A stretch of DNA of 64,000 nt, taken from Fusobacterium ulcerans ATCC 49185. GTDB lineage: Bacteria > Fusobacteriota > Fusobacteriia > Fusobacteriales > Fusobacteriaceae. The position numbers and the translations under genes are program-made. Below, piece by piece: positions 1-9,985 of the stretch (positions are counted from its first letter, which is position 1; each line of letters opens with the position of its first letter). Location: assembly GCF_900683735.1 (NCBI RefSeq), contig NZ_LR215979.1:806001-870000 (forward strand), given 5' to 3'. Below the pieces are notes generated by a model. It saw only the letters and a program-made list of their open reading frames with translations, searched no databases and had not been told where the DNA came from.

Positions 1-687
1 TGTAAAGAAATAGGGATAGAATGTTTTCCACATTTTCTTCCAGAAGATGTCAGTGAAGAAAAACTATTGGAAACAATAGATGAACTAAATAAAGATGACA
101 AGGTAGATGGGATGCTTGTACAGCTTCCTCTTCCAAAACATATAGATGAAAATAAAGTTATACAAAAAATTGCTTTAAAAAAAGATGTAGATGGGTTTAA
201 ACCTGAAAATCTAGGATTACTTTTTTTAGGAAATAAAACTTCATTAAAACCTTGTACCCCATTAGGAATAATGGAATTATTGAAAAAGTATTCAATAGAA
301 CTTCAAGGAAAAGATGTTACAATTATTGGAAGAAGCAATATAGTAGGGAAACCTATGGCAGGGTTCTTTATAAATGCAGGAGCAACAGTTACAGTATGTA
401 ATAGTAAAACTAAGAATTTAAAAGAAAAAACCAAAAATGCAGATATATTAGTAGTAGCTATTGGTGTTGCAAAATATATTACTGAAGATATGGTGAAAGA
501 TGGAGCAGTGATTATAGATGTAGGAATAAATAGAACAGAAGAAGGACTTTTTGGAGATATAGATTTTGAAGGAGTTTCAAAAAAAGCTTCCTATATAACT
601 CCAGTTCCAGGTGGAGTAGGACCAATGACTGTTGCTATGCTTTTTCATAATACTGTGCAGGCTTTTAAAAATAATAGAAAAATATAA
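1..687 (+). CDS. folD: Bifunctional methylenetetrahydrofolate dehydrogenase / methenyltetrahydrofolate cyclohydrolase FolD, 5'-truncated by window edge
   Basis: FolD oxidises 5,10-methylene-THF with NADP and hydrolyses the methenyl form to 10-formyl-THF, supplying one-carbon units in the cytosol. The reading frame is open from base 1 (it begins CKEIGIECFPHFLPEDVSEE), so the true start lies upstream and the TTG at 67 is internal. Visible family signatures are DGMLVQLPLPKH (substrate region), DVDGFKPENLG, the nucleotide-binding stretch GRSNIVGKPMA, and the C-terminal PVPGGVGPMTVAML. About 228 codons are present; the family is usually about 280-290, so roughly 55 N-terminal residues, including the expected catalytic Tyr/Lys segment, are outside the window. 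The next gene follows after 31 bases. Confidence 0.96.
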   Translation, partial: CKEIGIECFPHFLPEDVSEEKLLETIDELNKDDKVDGMLVQLPLPKHIDENKVIQKIALKKDVDGFKPENLGLLFLGNKTSLKPCTPLGIMELLKKYSIELQGKDVTIIGRSNIVGKPMAGFFINAGATVTVCNSKTKNLKEKTKNADILVVAIGVAKYITEDMVKDGAVIIDVGINRTEEGLFGDIDFEGVSKKASYITPVPGGVGPMTVAMLFHNTVQAFKNNRKI

Positions 688-718
688 ATATATTTAAGGA
701 TATGGAGGGAAAAGATAG

Positions 719-1168
719 ATGAACGAAAAAGAAAAAAGAGAATATTACATAGTTGATAAAAGAATACTGCCAAACTCTATTCAAAGTGTAATCAAAGTTA
801 ATGATTTAGTACAACACAGTAAAATCTCAAAATATGAAGCAATAAAAAAAGTAGGAATAAGCAGAAGTACATATTATAAATACAAAGATTTTATTAAACC
901 TTTTTTTGAAAGTGGAAAAGATAAAGTATTTAGTATCCATATGTCACTTGTGGATAAACCAGGAATTCTTGCAAAGGTTTTAGAAATAATAGCTACAGAA
1001 GATATGAATATACTTACAATAATACAAAATATTGCAATTGATGGAATAGCTAAATCAACTATTTCACTTCAAACAACTGAAAATGTACTTAGAAAAATAG
1101 AAGGTATGTTAGAAAGAATATCAGAAGTTGATGGAGTGAAAGATTTAAGAATAATAGGAAGCAACTAA
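719..1168 (+). CDS. ACT-domain protein of the UPF0735 / PheB family
   Basis: The 149-residue protein has two parts. The N-terminal half contains a short helix-turn-helix-like stretch, SKYEAIKKVGISRSTYYKYK (about residues 38-57). The C-terminal half, from about residue 70, is an ACT domain (SIHMSLVDKPGILAKVLEII). ACT domains bind amino acids or other small ligands, so a small ligand-responsive regulator is likely, but the ligand and target are unknown. Similar proteins are annotated PheB/UPF0735 in Firmicutes. The ATG at 719 has a GGAGGG ribosome site about 10 bases upstream. It lies between folD and accB with short gaps, suggesting co-transcription. Family call is confident; function is not established. 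Confidence 0.85.
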   Translation: MNEKEKREYYIVDKRILPNSIQSVIKVNDLVQHSKISKYEAIKKVGISRSTYYKYKDFIKPFFESGKDKVFSIHMSLVDKPGILAKVLEIIATEDMNILTIIQNIAIDGIAKSTISLQTTENVLRKIEGMLERISEVDGVKDLRIIGSN

Positions 1169-1181
1169 TTTGGAGGAAAAA

Positions 1182-1637
1182 ATGAAAATTGATTTAAAAA
1201 CTATAAAGGATTTAGCAGAAAATATTGATAAGTATAACTTAAATGAAGTAGTTATAGAGAGTGAAGGAGCAAAAGTAACTCTAAAAAAAGAAATTCCAGC
1301 AGCAGTAGAAACAGTTACAGCAGTACAAAGGGCAGCTGTAGTACAAAATGTGGAAACAGCTGCAGTAGAAGAAATTGTAGAAACAACAGTAGAAACAGAA
1401 GAAATGGAAACAATAAATTCTCCAATGGTAGGAACTTTCTATAAATCTTCAGCTCCAGGAAATCCTGCTTTTATAGCAGAAGGACAAACAGTTTCAGCAG
1501 GAGATACATTATGTATAATAGAAGCTATGAAACTTATGAATGAGGTTAAATCACATAAAAATTGTACAATAGTAAAAATTTTAGTGGAAGATGGCCAGCT
1601 TGTTAAGAAAGGTGACAAATTATTTTCTGTAAAATAA
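1182..1637 (+). CDS. accB: Biotin carboxyl carrier protein of acetyl-CoA carboxylase (AccB)
   Basis: AccB carries biotin between the biotin carboxylase and carboxyltransferase parts of acetyl-CoA carboxylase, the first step of fatty acid synthesis. From the ATG at 1182 the protein has 151 residues: an N-terminal domain typical of AccB (MKIDLKTIKDLAENI), an Ala/Glu/Val-rich linker at about 40-80, and a lipoyl/biotinyl domain with SPMVGTFY and the biotinylation motif EAMKLMNEV, the modified lysine being Lys117. The open frame extends to a TTG at 1170, but GGAGG at 1172-1176 overlaps that codon and is correctly spaced for 1182. No accC, accA or accD follows here, so the partner subunits must be elsewhere. 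A clear terminator follows. Confidence 0.93.
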   Translation: MKIDLKTIKDLAENIDKYNLNEVVIESEGAKVTLKKEIPAAVETVTAVQRAAVVQNVETAAVEEIVETTVETEEMETINSPMVGTFYKSSAPGNPAFIAEGQTVSAGDTLCIIEAMKLMNEVKSHKNCTIVKILVEDGQLVKKGDKLFSVK

Positions 1638-1666
1638 AGCCAGATTCTTTCTGGTTTTTATTTTTT
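1636..1666 (+). terminator. Intrinsic terminator after accB
   Basis: A short stem GCCAGA/TCTGGT with loop TTCTT (1639-1655) is followed by a long T-rich run TTTTATTTTTTTT. It separates accB from the CBS-domain gene. Confidence 0.8.
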
Positions 1667-1844
1667 TTAAATGAAATTTGACTTTTTTGTGGTATACATA
1701 TATAGTAAAAGGTATTATTTGCAAATCTTCTATAAAATTTATAAAATTCAAATATAAAAAAAGAACTGTATCAGGTGGATATACTGAAGTTATGTTGTTT
1801 TTTGATAAATTATATGGTAAGATTATATCACATGGAGGTGTTCT

Positions 1845-2288
1845 ATGAAAAAAGTTAAAGATGTATATAATAAAAATATAGTTACAATAGGAAAAGATAC
1901 TCACCTTGGAGATATCATTTTTATAATGAAGAATCAAGGGTTTGGAAAGCTCCCAGTAGTAGATGGAGATAAAGTAATTGGAGTAGTAACAAGAGAGGAT
2001 ATACTTATAAAGCAAGGAAAAACTCCTTTACCACCAGTTATTGCATTTTGGGAAGTAATGATAGCTCTTCCTAACAGTAAGGGTTATAAGGAAAGTTTGA
2101 AAAAATTTATTTCATTTAAAGTAGAAGATATTATGCAGAAAGATTTTTATACTGCTGATCTGAATGATGATTTAGAAAATGTAGTAACAAATATGCTTAA
2201 TAAGGGATATAATTATGTTTTAGTTATGGAAAACGAAAAATTAGTTGGAATAGTCACAAAGAGTGATTTAATAAATAAATGTTATTAG
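1845..2288 (+). CDS. Tandem CBS-domain protein
   Basis: The 147-residue protein is almost entirely a CBS pair. The first repeat spans about 6-55 (VKDVYNKNIVTIGKDTHLGD ... VVTREDIL) and the second about 95-147 (VEDIMQKDFYTADLNDD ... GIVTKSDLI), separated by a Pro-rich linker (KTPLPPVIAFWEVM). CBS pairs commonly bind adenosine nucleotides or S-adenosylmethionine and act as energy or ligand sensors. No catalytic domain is attached, so it may regulate another protein in trans. The start has GGAGGTG at 1834-1840. A 207-base gap with a terminator precedes it. The following gene also contains CBS domains, so the two may share a sensing role; that is inference. Confidence 0.88.
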   Translation: MKKVKDVYNKNIVTIGKDTHLGDIIFIMKNQGFGKLPVVDGDKVIGVVTREDILIKQGKTPLPPVIAFWEVMIALPNSKGYKESLKKFISFKVEDIMQKDFYTADLNDDLENVVTNMLNKGYNYVLVMENEKLVGIVTKSDLINKCY

Positions 2289-2319
2289 TTTAAAAAATAA
2301 GGAAGGTGTATGAGTAAAA

Positions 2320-3594
2320 GTGGACACGTACCAAAATGTTGTGTTACTTGTGTTTTTAATTTTGTTATCAGGATTTTTTTCTGCCTCTGAAACTGCTTTG
2401 ACAGCATTTAGAAGCATACATTTAGAAAAATTAGAAGATGGAAAGCATGATAAGCAGGTAAATCTTTTAAAGAAATGGTTGAAAAATCCTAATGAGATGC
2501 TTACAGGGTTGTTATTAGGAAACAATATAGTTAATATACTTGCTTCTTCAATAGCAACTATAGTTACTATTCAATTTATGGGGACTTCAAGCAAATCAGT
2601 TGCTGTGGCGACTATTGGAATGACTATTATTATATTAGTATTTGGAGAAATAACTCCAAAAATAATAGCTAAAAATCATTCATTAAAGATAGCAGGAGTG
2701 GTTATAGTTATTGTTTATTGGTTTAGCTTTTTTACAAAGCCATTGATCAAAATATTGATATGGATATCAAAGTTCATAGGAAGGCTTCTTGGGATAGAAC
2801 TAGAAGATGAGACATTGATGATAACAGAAGAAGATATAATTTCTTTTGTAAATGTAGGAGAAGCTGAAGGTATAATAGAAGAGGATGAAAAGGAAATGAT
2901 TCATTCTATAGTAGGATTTGGAGAAACTTCTGCTAAAGAAGTAATGACACCTAGAACAGCAATGCTTGCATTTGAAGGAAATAAAACTATTGACGATATC
3001 TGGTATGAAATGGTAGATAATGGATTTTCTAGGATACCAGTATATGAAGATACTATTGATAATATATTGGGAGTACTTTATATAAAGGATATAATGAATT
3101 CTATAAAAGATGGAAATACAAATGTTCCTATAAAAAACTTTATCAGACCAGGGTATTTTGTTCCTGAAACTAAATCTATTATAGAAATATTAAAGGAATT
3201 CAAAGCTCTTAAAGTTCATATTGCATTAGTATTAGATGAGTATGGAGGAATTGTAGGACTTTTGACTATAGAAGATCTTATAGAAGAAATAGTTGGTGAA
3301 ATCCGTGATGAGTTTGATACTGAGGAAGAGGAATTTATTACTCAAATTGATGAAAATAGCTATGAAGTAGATGCTATGATAGATATAGAAACTCTTGACA
3401 AAGAGTTATGCTTAAACCTTCCTGAATCTGATGATTATGAAAGTCTTGGGGGATTGATTGTTACTGAATTAGGTAGATTAGCTACTATTGGAGATGAACT
3501 TAAATTCAATGGAGTTAAACTTAAAGTATTAGAAATAAATAAAATGAGAGTATCAAGGGTTCTAATAGAAAAGGAGCAACAGTCTAATGACTAA
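2320..3594 (+). CDS. HlyC/CorC (CNNM-type) membrane protein with DUF21, CBS pair and transporter-associated domain
   Basis: The 424-residue protein has the standard domain order: an N-terminal DUF21 transmembrane region (about 5-145; FLILLSGFFSASETALTAF is the signature), a CBS pair (about 205-325; MTPRTAMLAF, LGVLYIKDIM, LVLDEYGGIVGLLTIEDL), and a C-terminal CorC_HlyC transporter-associated domain (about 340-420). Bacterial members are linked to Mg2+/Co2+ efflux; the hemolysin name is historical. The start is GTG at 2320 with GGAAGGTG at 2301-2308. An ATG at 2310 is in another frame. The 3' end overlaps the next gene by 8 bases, indicating translational coupling. Confidence 0.92.
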   Translation: MDTYQNVVLLVFLILLSGFFSASETALTAFRSIHLEKLEDGKHDKQVNLLKKWLKNPNEMLTGLLLGNNIVNILASSIATIVTIQFMGTSSKSVAVATIGMTIIILVFGEITPKIIAKNHSLKIAGVVIVIVYWFSFFTKPLIKILIWISKFIGRLLGIELEDETLMITEEDIISFVNVGEAEGIIEEDEKEMIHSIVGFGETSAKEVMTPRTAMLAFEGNKTIDDIWYEMVDNGFSRIPVYEDTIDNILGVLYIKDIMNSIKDGNTNVPIKNFIRPGYFVPETKSIIEILKEFKALKVHIALVLDEYGGIVGLLTIEDLIEEIVGEIRDEFDTEEEEFITQIDENSYEVDAMIDIETLDKELCLNLPESDDYESLGGLIVTELGRLATIGDELKFNGVKLKVLEINKMRVSRVLIEKEQQSND

Positions 3595-4273
3595 ACATAT
3601 AAAGAGTTATTTTTATGCAGGATTATTTTCTCTTCTCCCATTAGTGTTGACACTATATATATTTAACTGGGTAATGAGTTTAGTAATGATAGTTTTAAAT
3701 GATTCATTTGTTACAAAAGTAATAAAAGAAATTATATTAAATCTGGTAGGAGAAGAGGATTATTTATTTTATTTTCAAATATTAACCTACATATTATCAC
3801 TGGTTACAATGGTAGTATTTATTTGTTTTGTAGGACTTACATTAAAAATGGTATTTTTTGCAAAAATAGCTAAAAAAGCAAAGGCTTTTCTAGCTAAAAT
3901 ACCATTTATAAATCAGATATATTCTACAATAAGTCAGATAATAGATGTTATTACTTCTGACAGATCTAAAACATATCAAAAAGTAGTAGCAGTGGAATAT
4001 CCTAGAAAAGGGATTTATAGTATAGGATTTTTAACATCTGAAAGTAATCCTAATGTGGAGAAGGCAACAGGAATAGAAAGAATGTATAATATCTTTATCC
4101 CAACTTCACCAAATCCAACTTCAGGTATGTTTATAGTTATAAATGCAAAAGATGTAAAAATATTAGATATAAAAGTAGATGATGCAGTCAAGTTGATAAT
4201 ATCTGGAGGAGTTATTCTACCAGAAAAACCTTTAGAAGAAAAAGAAGAACAGGAGCAGATAACAATAGAATGA
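3587..4273 (+). CDS. DUF502 family membrane protein
   Basis: The 228-residue inner-membrane protein has two or more hydrophobic segments near the N terminus (about 8-38 and 62-90). The conserved DUF502 core follows, with FIPTSPNPTSGMFIVI and a C-terminal VDDAVKLIISGGVILPE. The family is widespread but has no established biochemical function. The gene starts inside the end of the CorC gene and its own stop overlaps the next start (ATGA), so the CorC, DUF502 and TPR genes form a tightly coupled unit. The C-terminal tail is acidic (EKPLEEKEEQEQ). Confidence 0.85.
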   Translation: MTKHIKSYFYAGLFSLLPLVLTLYIFNWVMSLVMIVLNDSFVTKVIKEIILNLVGEEDYLFYFQILTYILSLVTMVVFICFVGLTLKMVFFAKIAKKAKAFLAKIPFINQIYSTISQIIDVITSDRSKTYQKVVAVEYPRKGIYSIGFLTSESNPNVEKATGIERMYNIFIPTSPNPTSGMFIVINAKDVKILDIKVDDAVKLIISGGVILPEKPLEEKEEQEQITIE

Positions 4274-5118
4274 AAAAAATATTTTTTCTGTTAGGAATAC
4301 TGCTTTTGGGTGGATGCTCTGGAGCAGATAAGAAAGAAAAAAATCTTATTCAAGATGATTATACCTTTATTAAAGGAGTAAATCTTTATCATAAAGGGAA
4401 GAAAAAAGAAGCTTTAAAAGAGTATGAACAAATATATAAGAATGACTCAAAAAATCTTATGGTAATGAAAGAGATGGCAATAGTAAACTGTGAACTTGGA
4501 AATAAGGAAGCAGCTATTTATTATTTAGAAAAAGCTTATGAGATAGCCCCAAATGATGAAAGTGTTATAAAAAATTTAGCTAATGTCTATTATAGAGATA
4601 AGCAGTTTGAAAGAGCAGAAAAATATCTTAATATGTTTCCAAAAAATTCAAATGATAATGATATTTTGAAACTTAGAGGATATATAGCTTATGAAAAAAG
4701 CGATTATGAAAAATCATATAATTATCTAAAAGAAGTACAAGAGGAAAAATATGATATGAGGCTGTATCATACAATAAAAAATAATCTTATAAAATTGAAT
4801 AAAAAAGAAATTTTATATTCTTTATTAAATAAAAAATATGAAAATTATAAAAATAAAAGAGATTATGTAATTTTATATTGTAATTCTTTATCAACTGTAT
4901 TCAATGAAAAAGATTCAGCAGCCAAAATATTGATAAGATATATATCAGAATATGGTGGAGATGATGAGCTATTTTTAATACTTTCAACATTGTATCTAGA
5001 AAATGGAGATAAGGAAAAAGCATTTAATTCCTTTAAGTTAATTTCAGATAGTTATAAGTATGAACCTAAATATATAGAACTCAGAAAAAAATTAAAGAGA
5101 AAGAGCATAGATGATTAA
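4270..5118 (+). CDS. TPR-repeat lipoprotein
   Basis: The protein is 282 residues with a type II signal peptide: MKKIFFLLGILLLGGCSG, with the lipobox LGGC placing the lipidated cysteine at residue 16. The mature part carries tetratricopeptide-like repeats, e.g. about residues 28-65 (FIKGVNLYHKGKKKEALKEY) and 70-100 (EMAIVNCELGNKEAAIYYLE). TPR lipoproteins are protein-interaction scaffolds at the membrane surface; the partner is unknown. The ATGA overlap with the DUF502 gene suggests the two products are made together. The lipoprotein and TPR assignments are confident; the role is not. Confidence 0.85.
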   Translation: MKKIFFLLGILLLGGCSGADKKEKNLIQDDYTFIKGVNLYHKGKKKEALKEYEQIYKNDSKNLMVMKEMAIVNCELGNKEAAIYYLEKAYEIAPNDESVIKNLANVYYRDKQFERAEKYLNMFPKNSNDNDILKLRGYIAYEKSDYEKSYNYLKEVQEEKYDMRLYHTIKNNLIKLNKKEILYSLLNKKYENYKNKRDYVILYCNSLSTVFNEKDSAAKILIRYISEYGGDDELFLILSTLYLENGDKEKAFNSFKLISDSYKYEPKYIELRKKLKRKSIDD

Positions 5119-5132
5119 TGGGGTGAGATGGA

Positions 5133-5645
5133 ATGGACTTAAAAAATTATGTAGCAACTGTATTAGATTTTCCAAAGGAAGGGATTGTATTTAGAGATAT
5201 AACGCCTTTGATGAATGATGGAAAAGCATATAAAGAAGCTACTGATCAAATAGTAAAGTTTGCTAAAGAACATAATATAGATGTGGTAGTTGGGCCAGAG
5301 GCTAGAGGATTCATTTTTGGATGTCCAGTTTCATATGCTTTAGGAATAGGATTTGTTCCAGTCAGAAAACCAGGAAAGCTTCCAAGAGAAGTTATAGAAT
5401 ATTCGTATGAACTTGAGTATGGATCAAATGTTTTATGTATGCATAAAGATTCTATTAAACCTGGACAAAGAGTTTTAATAATAGACGACTTACTGGCAAC
5501 AGGTGGAACAATAGAAGCAGTTATAAAACTAGTTGAATCTCTAGGAGGAATAGTTGCGGGACTAGCATTTTTAATTGAACTTGAAGAGTTAAAAGGAATG
5601 GAAAAACTTAAAGATTATCCTGTTTTGACTTTGATGAAATATTAG
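5133..5645 (+). CDS. apt: Adenine phosphoribosyltransferase
   Basis: Apt converts adenine and PRPP to AMP in purine salvage. The 170-residue length is typical. Signatures are [15 protein letters not shown] near the N terminus, [12 protein letters not shown], the basic loop [13 protein letters not shown], and the PRPP-binding loop [13 protein letters not shown] (about residues 115-127). The ATG at 5133 follows a GGGGTGAGATGG ribosome site, 14 bases after the TPR gene. A terminator follows, so it probably ends the operon begun by the CBS/CorC genes. Proximity to the (p)ppGpp enzyme is a common arrangement in low-GC bacteria. Confidence 0.96.
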   Translation: MDLKNYVATVLDFPKEGIVFRDITPLMNDGKAYKEATDQIVKFAKEHNIDVVVGPEARGFIFGCPVSYALGIGFVPVRKPGKLPREVIEYSYELEYGSNVLCMHKDSIKPGQRVLIIDDLLATGGTIEAVIKLVESLGGIVAGLAFLIELEELKGMEKLKDYPVLTLMKY

Positions 5646-5651
5646 AATAGC

Positions 5652-5699
5652 AGAAGCCTGACTCAGAATTTACTTGTTTTGGTTAGGCTTTTTTATTTT
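5652..5699 (+). terminator. Intrinsic terminator after apt
   Basis: AAGCCTGAC (5654-5662) pairs with GTTAGGCTT (5682-5690) with one G-U pair, followed by a T-rich run. Confidence 0.8.
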
Positions 5700-5743
5700 A
5701 AGTTCTTTTAAAATAAAATCACATTATAGAAAAGAGGAAGTAT

Positions 5744-7924
5744 ATGAACTATTGGGAAGAAATTGTAAATCAGATAAATAAGAATAATTTAAAAGTAGAT
5801 CTGGAAAAAATCAAATTAGCTCTATATTTTGCTGAGGAGTGCCATGAAGGACAGTATAGAAAATCTGGAGAAGATTATATTATGCATCCTGTGGAAGTTA
5901 CTAAGATTCTTATAGATATGAAAATGGATACAGATACTATTGTAGCTGGAATACTCCATGATATAGTTGAAGATACATTGATAACTTTAGCAGATATCAA
6001 GTATAATTTTGGTGATACAGTAGCAACACTTGTTGATGGAGTTACAAAATTAAAAAGTCTTCCTAATGGTACTAAAAAGCAGGATGAAAATATAAGAAAA
6101 ATGATTCTTGCTATGGCACAAAATCTTAGAGTAATAATAATTAAGCTTTCTGATAGACTTCATAATATGAGAACATTAAAATATATGAAACCTGAAAAAC
6201 AGATAGCTATATCACAAGAAACTCTAGATATATACGCTCCTCTTGCACATAGATTAGGAATAGCAAAAATAAAGTGGGAGCTTGAAGATTTATGCCTTCG
6301 TTATTTAAAGCCAGAAGAATATGAACACATTAAATCTTTGATAGATAGTAAAAGAGATGAAAGAAGCGAATATGTAGAGAGCTTTATAAAGACTATAGTA
6401 AAACTTCTTCATGACACAGGGATTAAGGGGAATGTAAAAGGAAGGTTTAAACATTTTTATAGTATCTATAAAAAAATGTATGAAAAAGGAAAAGAATTTG
6501 ATGATATATATGACCTTATGGGGGTACGTATAATTGTAGATACAGAAGGAGAATGTTATAATACTCTTGGAGTTATTCACAGTCATTTTAGACCTGTTCC
6601 TGGAAGATTTAAAGATTATATAGCAGTACCAAAGTCAAATAACTATCAGTCTATACATACAACAATAGTAGGACCACAAGGTAAATTTATTGAGATCCAA
6701 ATAAGAACAGAGGATATGGACAGAGTAGCTGAAGAAGGAATCGCAGCTCATTGGAGTTACAAAGAAAAAACAAAAGTTACAAAAGGAGATCAAGTATATG
6801 GATGGCTTAGAAATATACTTGAACTTCAAAATGAAGCAGAGGATACACAAGATTTTATTAAAAGTGTAACAGAAGATATAATGAATGAAACAGTTTTTGT
6901 ATTTTCTCCAAAAGGGGATATTTTGGAACTTCCTCAAGGCTCTACACCTTTGGATTTTGCTTTTGCAATACATACACAAATAGGATGTAAATGTGTAGGA
7001 GCTAAGGTAAATGGAAAAATTGTAACACTTGACTATAAGCTTCAAAATGGAGATAGAGTAGAGATAATAACTGCTAAAAATTCAAAAGGACCTGCAAAAG
7101 ACTGGTTGGATATAGTAGTTACTCATGGAGCTAAAAGTAAAATAAGAAAACTGCTTAAAGAGCAGATAATGGATGAAACAATAAAGAATGGTAGAGAAAA
7201 TCTTGAAAGAGAACTAGGAAAATTAGGAATATCTTTAAAAGAAATGGAAGAGGATCCTATCATTAAAAAACATATGGAAAAAAATAATATCAGTAATTTA
7301 GATGATTTTTATTATCATGTGGGAGAAAAAAGAAGTAAAATAGATATTATTATAAAAAAACTTAGAACAAGAATAGAAAAAGAGAGAGCTATTTCAAATA
7401 TCAACATAGATGAACTTATGGAAAAGAAAAAAGAGAAGGAAAAAAGTACTTCTGGTAAAAATGATTTTGGAATAGTTATTGATGGAGTGAATAATACTCT
7501 TATAAGGTTTGCAAGATGTTGTACACCTCTGCCAGGGGATGAAATAACTGGATATGTAACTAAACTTACAGGAATAACTGTTCATCGTAAAGACTGTAAA
7601 AATCTAAAAGGAATGATAGAACATGATCCTTCCAGAGAGATAGAAGTGGCTTGGGATAAAGCTCTTACAGAGAAAAAAGTCAATAAATATAAGTTTACAT
7701 TCAATGTTTTGGTTTATGATAAACCAAATATACTTTTAGATATTATAAATACAATAGCAAATCATAAAATTCATCTTGTTTCTGTTAATTCTAATGAAAT
7801 AACTAAAAATGGGGAAAAACTTATGAATATAAAATTAACTATTGAAATAAGTGATAAGAGTGAATATAAATATTTATTGAACAATATTTTAAAATTAAAA
7901 AATGTAATATCTGTAGATAGATAA
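5744..7924 (+). CDS. relA: Bifunctional (p)ppGpp synthetase/hydrolase (RelA/SpoT homologue, Rsh)
   Basis: This cytosolic 726-residue enzyme makes and degrades the alarmone (p)ppGpp. Domain order is standard for a long Rsh. The HD hydrolase (about 25-180) has the intact HDxxED motif, His72-Asp73...Glu76-Asp77. The synthetase (about 230-345) carries GRFKDYIAVPKSNNYQSIHT; its RFKD is the RXKD form found in bifunctional enzymes rather than the EXDD of monofunctional RelA. A TGS domain (about 385-445, VFVFSPKGDILELP) follows, then a Cys-containing region (FARCCTPLPGDEI) and a C-terminal ACT domain (about 650-726). Both active sites look intact. It is followed 18 bases later by tgt. Confidence 0.96.
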   Translation: MNYWEEIVNQINKNNLKVDLEKIKLALYFAEECHEGQYRKSGEDYIMHPVEVTKILIDMKMDTDTIVAGILHDIVEDTLITLADIKYNFGDTVATLVDGVTKLKSLPNGTKKQDENIRKMILAMAQNLRVIIIKLSDRLHNMRTLKYMKPEKQIAISQETLDIYAPLAHRLGIAKIKWELEDLCLRYLKPEEYEHIKSLIDSKRDERSEYVESFIKTIVKLLHDTGIKGNVKGRFKHFYSIYKKMYEKGKEFDDIYDLMGVRIIVDTEGECYNTLGVIHSHFRPVPGRFKDYIAVPKSNNYQSIHTTIVGPQGKFIEIQIRTEDMDRVAEEGIAAHWSYKEKTKVTKGDQVYGWLRNILELQNEAEDTQDFIKSVTEDIMNETVFVFSPKGDILELPQGSTPLDFAFAIHTQIGCKCVGAKVNGKIVTLDYKLQNGDRVEIITAKNSKGPAKDWLDIVVTHGAKSKIRKLLKEQIMDETIKNGRENLERELGKLGISLKEMEEDPIIKKHMEKNNISNLDDFYYHVGEKRSKIDIIIKKLRTRIEKERAISNINIDELMEKKKEKEKSTSGKNDFGIVIDGVNNTLIRFARCCTPLPGDEITGYVTKLTGITVHRKDCKNLKGMIEHDPSREIEVAWDKALTEKKVNKYKFTFNVLVYDKPNILLDIINTIANHKIHLVSVNSNEITKNGEKLMNIKLTIEISDKSEYKYLLNNILKLKNVISVDR

Positions 7925-9112
<1,188 letters not shown>

Positions 9113-9123
9113 AAAAATATGAT

Positions 9124-9160
9124 AAAAAGAGAATGATTTTAAGAAATCATTCTCTTTTTT
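9124..9160 (+). terminator. Strong intrinsic terminator after tgt
   Basis: A perfect 12-bp stem AGAGAATGATTT/AAATCATTCTCT (9128-9139, 9144-9155) with loop TAAG is flanked by A-run and T-run. The same stem sequence recurs in outer stems at 19968 and 53277. Confidence 0.92.
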
Positions 9161-9271
9161 TGTTTGCTTGATTTTATTTAGAACATTTATGTGTTGATTT
9201 TTTAAAAATAATAAATGCAGCTATTAATAAAACATTTTAATAAATATATTCTTTAAAAAAAATGAACACCA

Positions 9272-9280
9272 TGCTATAAT
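9272..9280 (+). promoter_or_regulatory. Extended -10 promoter element for the surface-protein operon
   Basis: TGCTATAAT (9272-9280) is a perfect extended -10. The region where a -35 would sit (about 9252-9257) is only A/T-rich. The 300-base gap 9113-9412 otherwise contains the tgt terminator and an AT-rich leader of about 125 bases before the ribosome site. Confidence 0.6.
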
Positions 9281-9412
9281 TGTACTATAAAAGTTCTTTT
9301 TATATATAAATAGTACATTTTATTCATGAGGAATAACAAGAAATAAAATTGATTTAAAGAATTAAAATGTATTATTTGTTTGACAAAACTAGCTGTAAAG
9401 GAGGAAAAAGAC

Positions 9413-9973
9413 ATGAAAAAGATGTTGGGGATATTTCTTTTTCTATCTTGTTTAACAACTACACTTTATTCACAAGAAATAAGTGAAAAAGAGGGAAAAA
9501 AAGTTCTTGAACAGATAAGAAGAGAAATTCAAACAGAGGAAAAAGCAAAACAAAAAGCTATTGAAGATGCTGAAAAAGTAAGAATAGTTGCTGAAAAGGC
9601 TGAAGAAAAAAAAGGAAAGAAAATATTAGAAGACATCAGGAGAGATATGAATGAATCTCTAGAAGAAAAAGTATTTAGAAGTGAGAATACTCCAGAAGTA
9701 AGAATGGCAGCAGCAACTGGAGCTTTTGAAATTGGAAAGGAAAGAATGTCTTTCTTGAAGATGGAAGAAGAGGAAATTATGAAACTTGAAGAAGTTTTGG
9801 GAATGGAATCTGATGAAAACAGAGTATTTTTAAGTCAGAAATTTGATGAAGTATATGATGAGTTTAATTCAAATAATAATGAGATTGAAGTACTTTTACT
9901 TGAAAATGAAAAACTTAATGAATACTTGAGCAGATTAGATAAGATGGAGCAGAAAGTAAAAGTAGGGAATTAA
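9413..9973 (+). CDS. Secreted coiled-coil protein upstream of autotransporter
   Basis: The 186-residue protein has a Sec signal peptide (MKKMLGIFLFLSCLTTTLYS, cleavage near residues 20-22). A highly charged, probably coiled-coil mature part follows. Two similar segments, EGKKVLEQIRREIQTE and KGKKILEDIRRDMNES, suggest an internal duplication about 53 residues apart. I do not recognise a named family. The ATG at 9413 has AAAGGAGG at 9398-9405; the frame opens to a TTG at 9380 that lacks a ribosome site. It ends 12 bases before the giant autotransporter. In F. nucleatum the adhesin RadD is also preceded by small exported proteins in an operon, so an accessory role in display is a reasonable inference. 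Confidence 0.7.
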   Translation: MKKMLGIFLFLSCLTTTLYSQEISEKEGKKVLEQIRREIQTEEKAKQKAIEDAEKVRIVAEKAEEKKGKKILEDIRRDMNESLEEKVFRSENTPEVRMAAATGAFEIGKERMSFLKMEEEEIMKLEEVLGMESDENRVFLSQKFDEVYDEFNSNNNEIEVLLLENEKLNEYLSRLDKMEQKVKVGN

Positions 9974-9985
9974 GGGGGAAGTTTT

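Noticed and set aside
1620-2015. 131-codon minus-strand frame over the accB-CBS gap
   Set aside because: It covers the terminator and the start of the CBS gene, has no ribosome site and a low-complexity product.
2310-2320. ATG at 2310 as start of the CorC gene
   Set aside because: It is in a different frame from the gene; the in-frame start is GTG at 2320.
9380-9385. TTGACA resembling a -35 box, and the in-frame TTG at the same place as a start
   Set aside because: No -10 lies at the right distance because the ribosome site and start follow at once; the ATG at 9413 has the good ribosome site.
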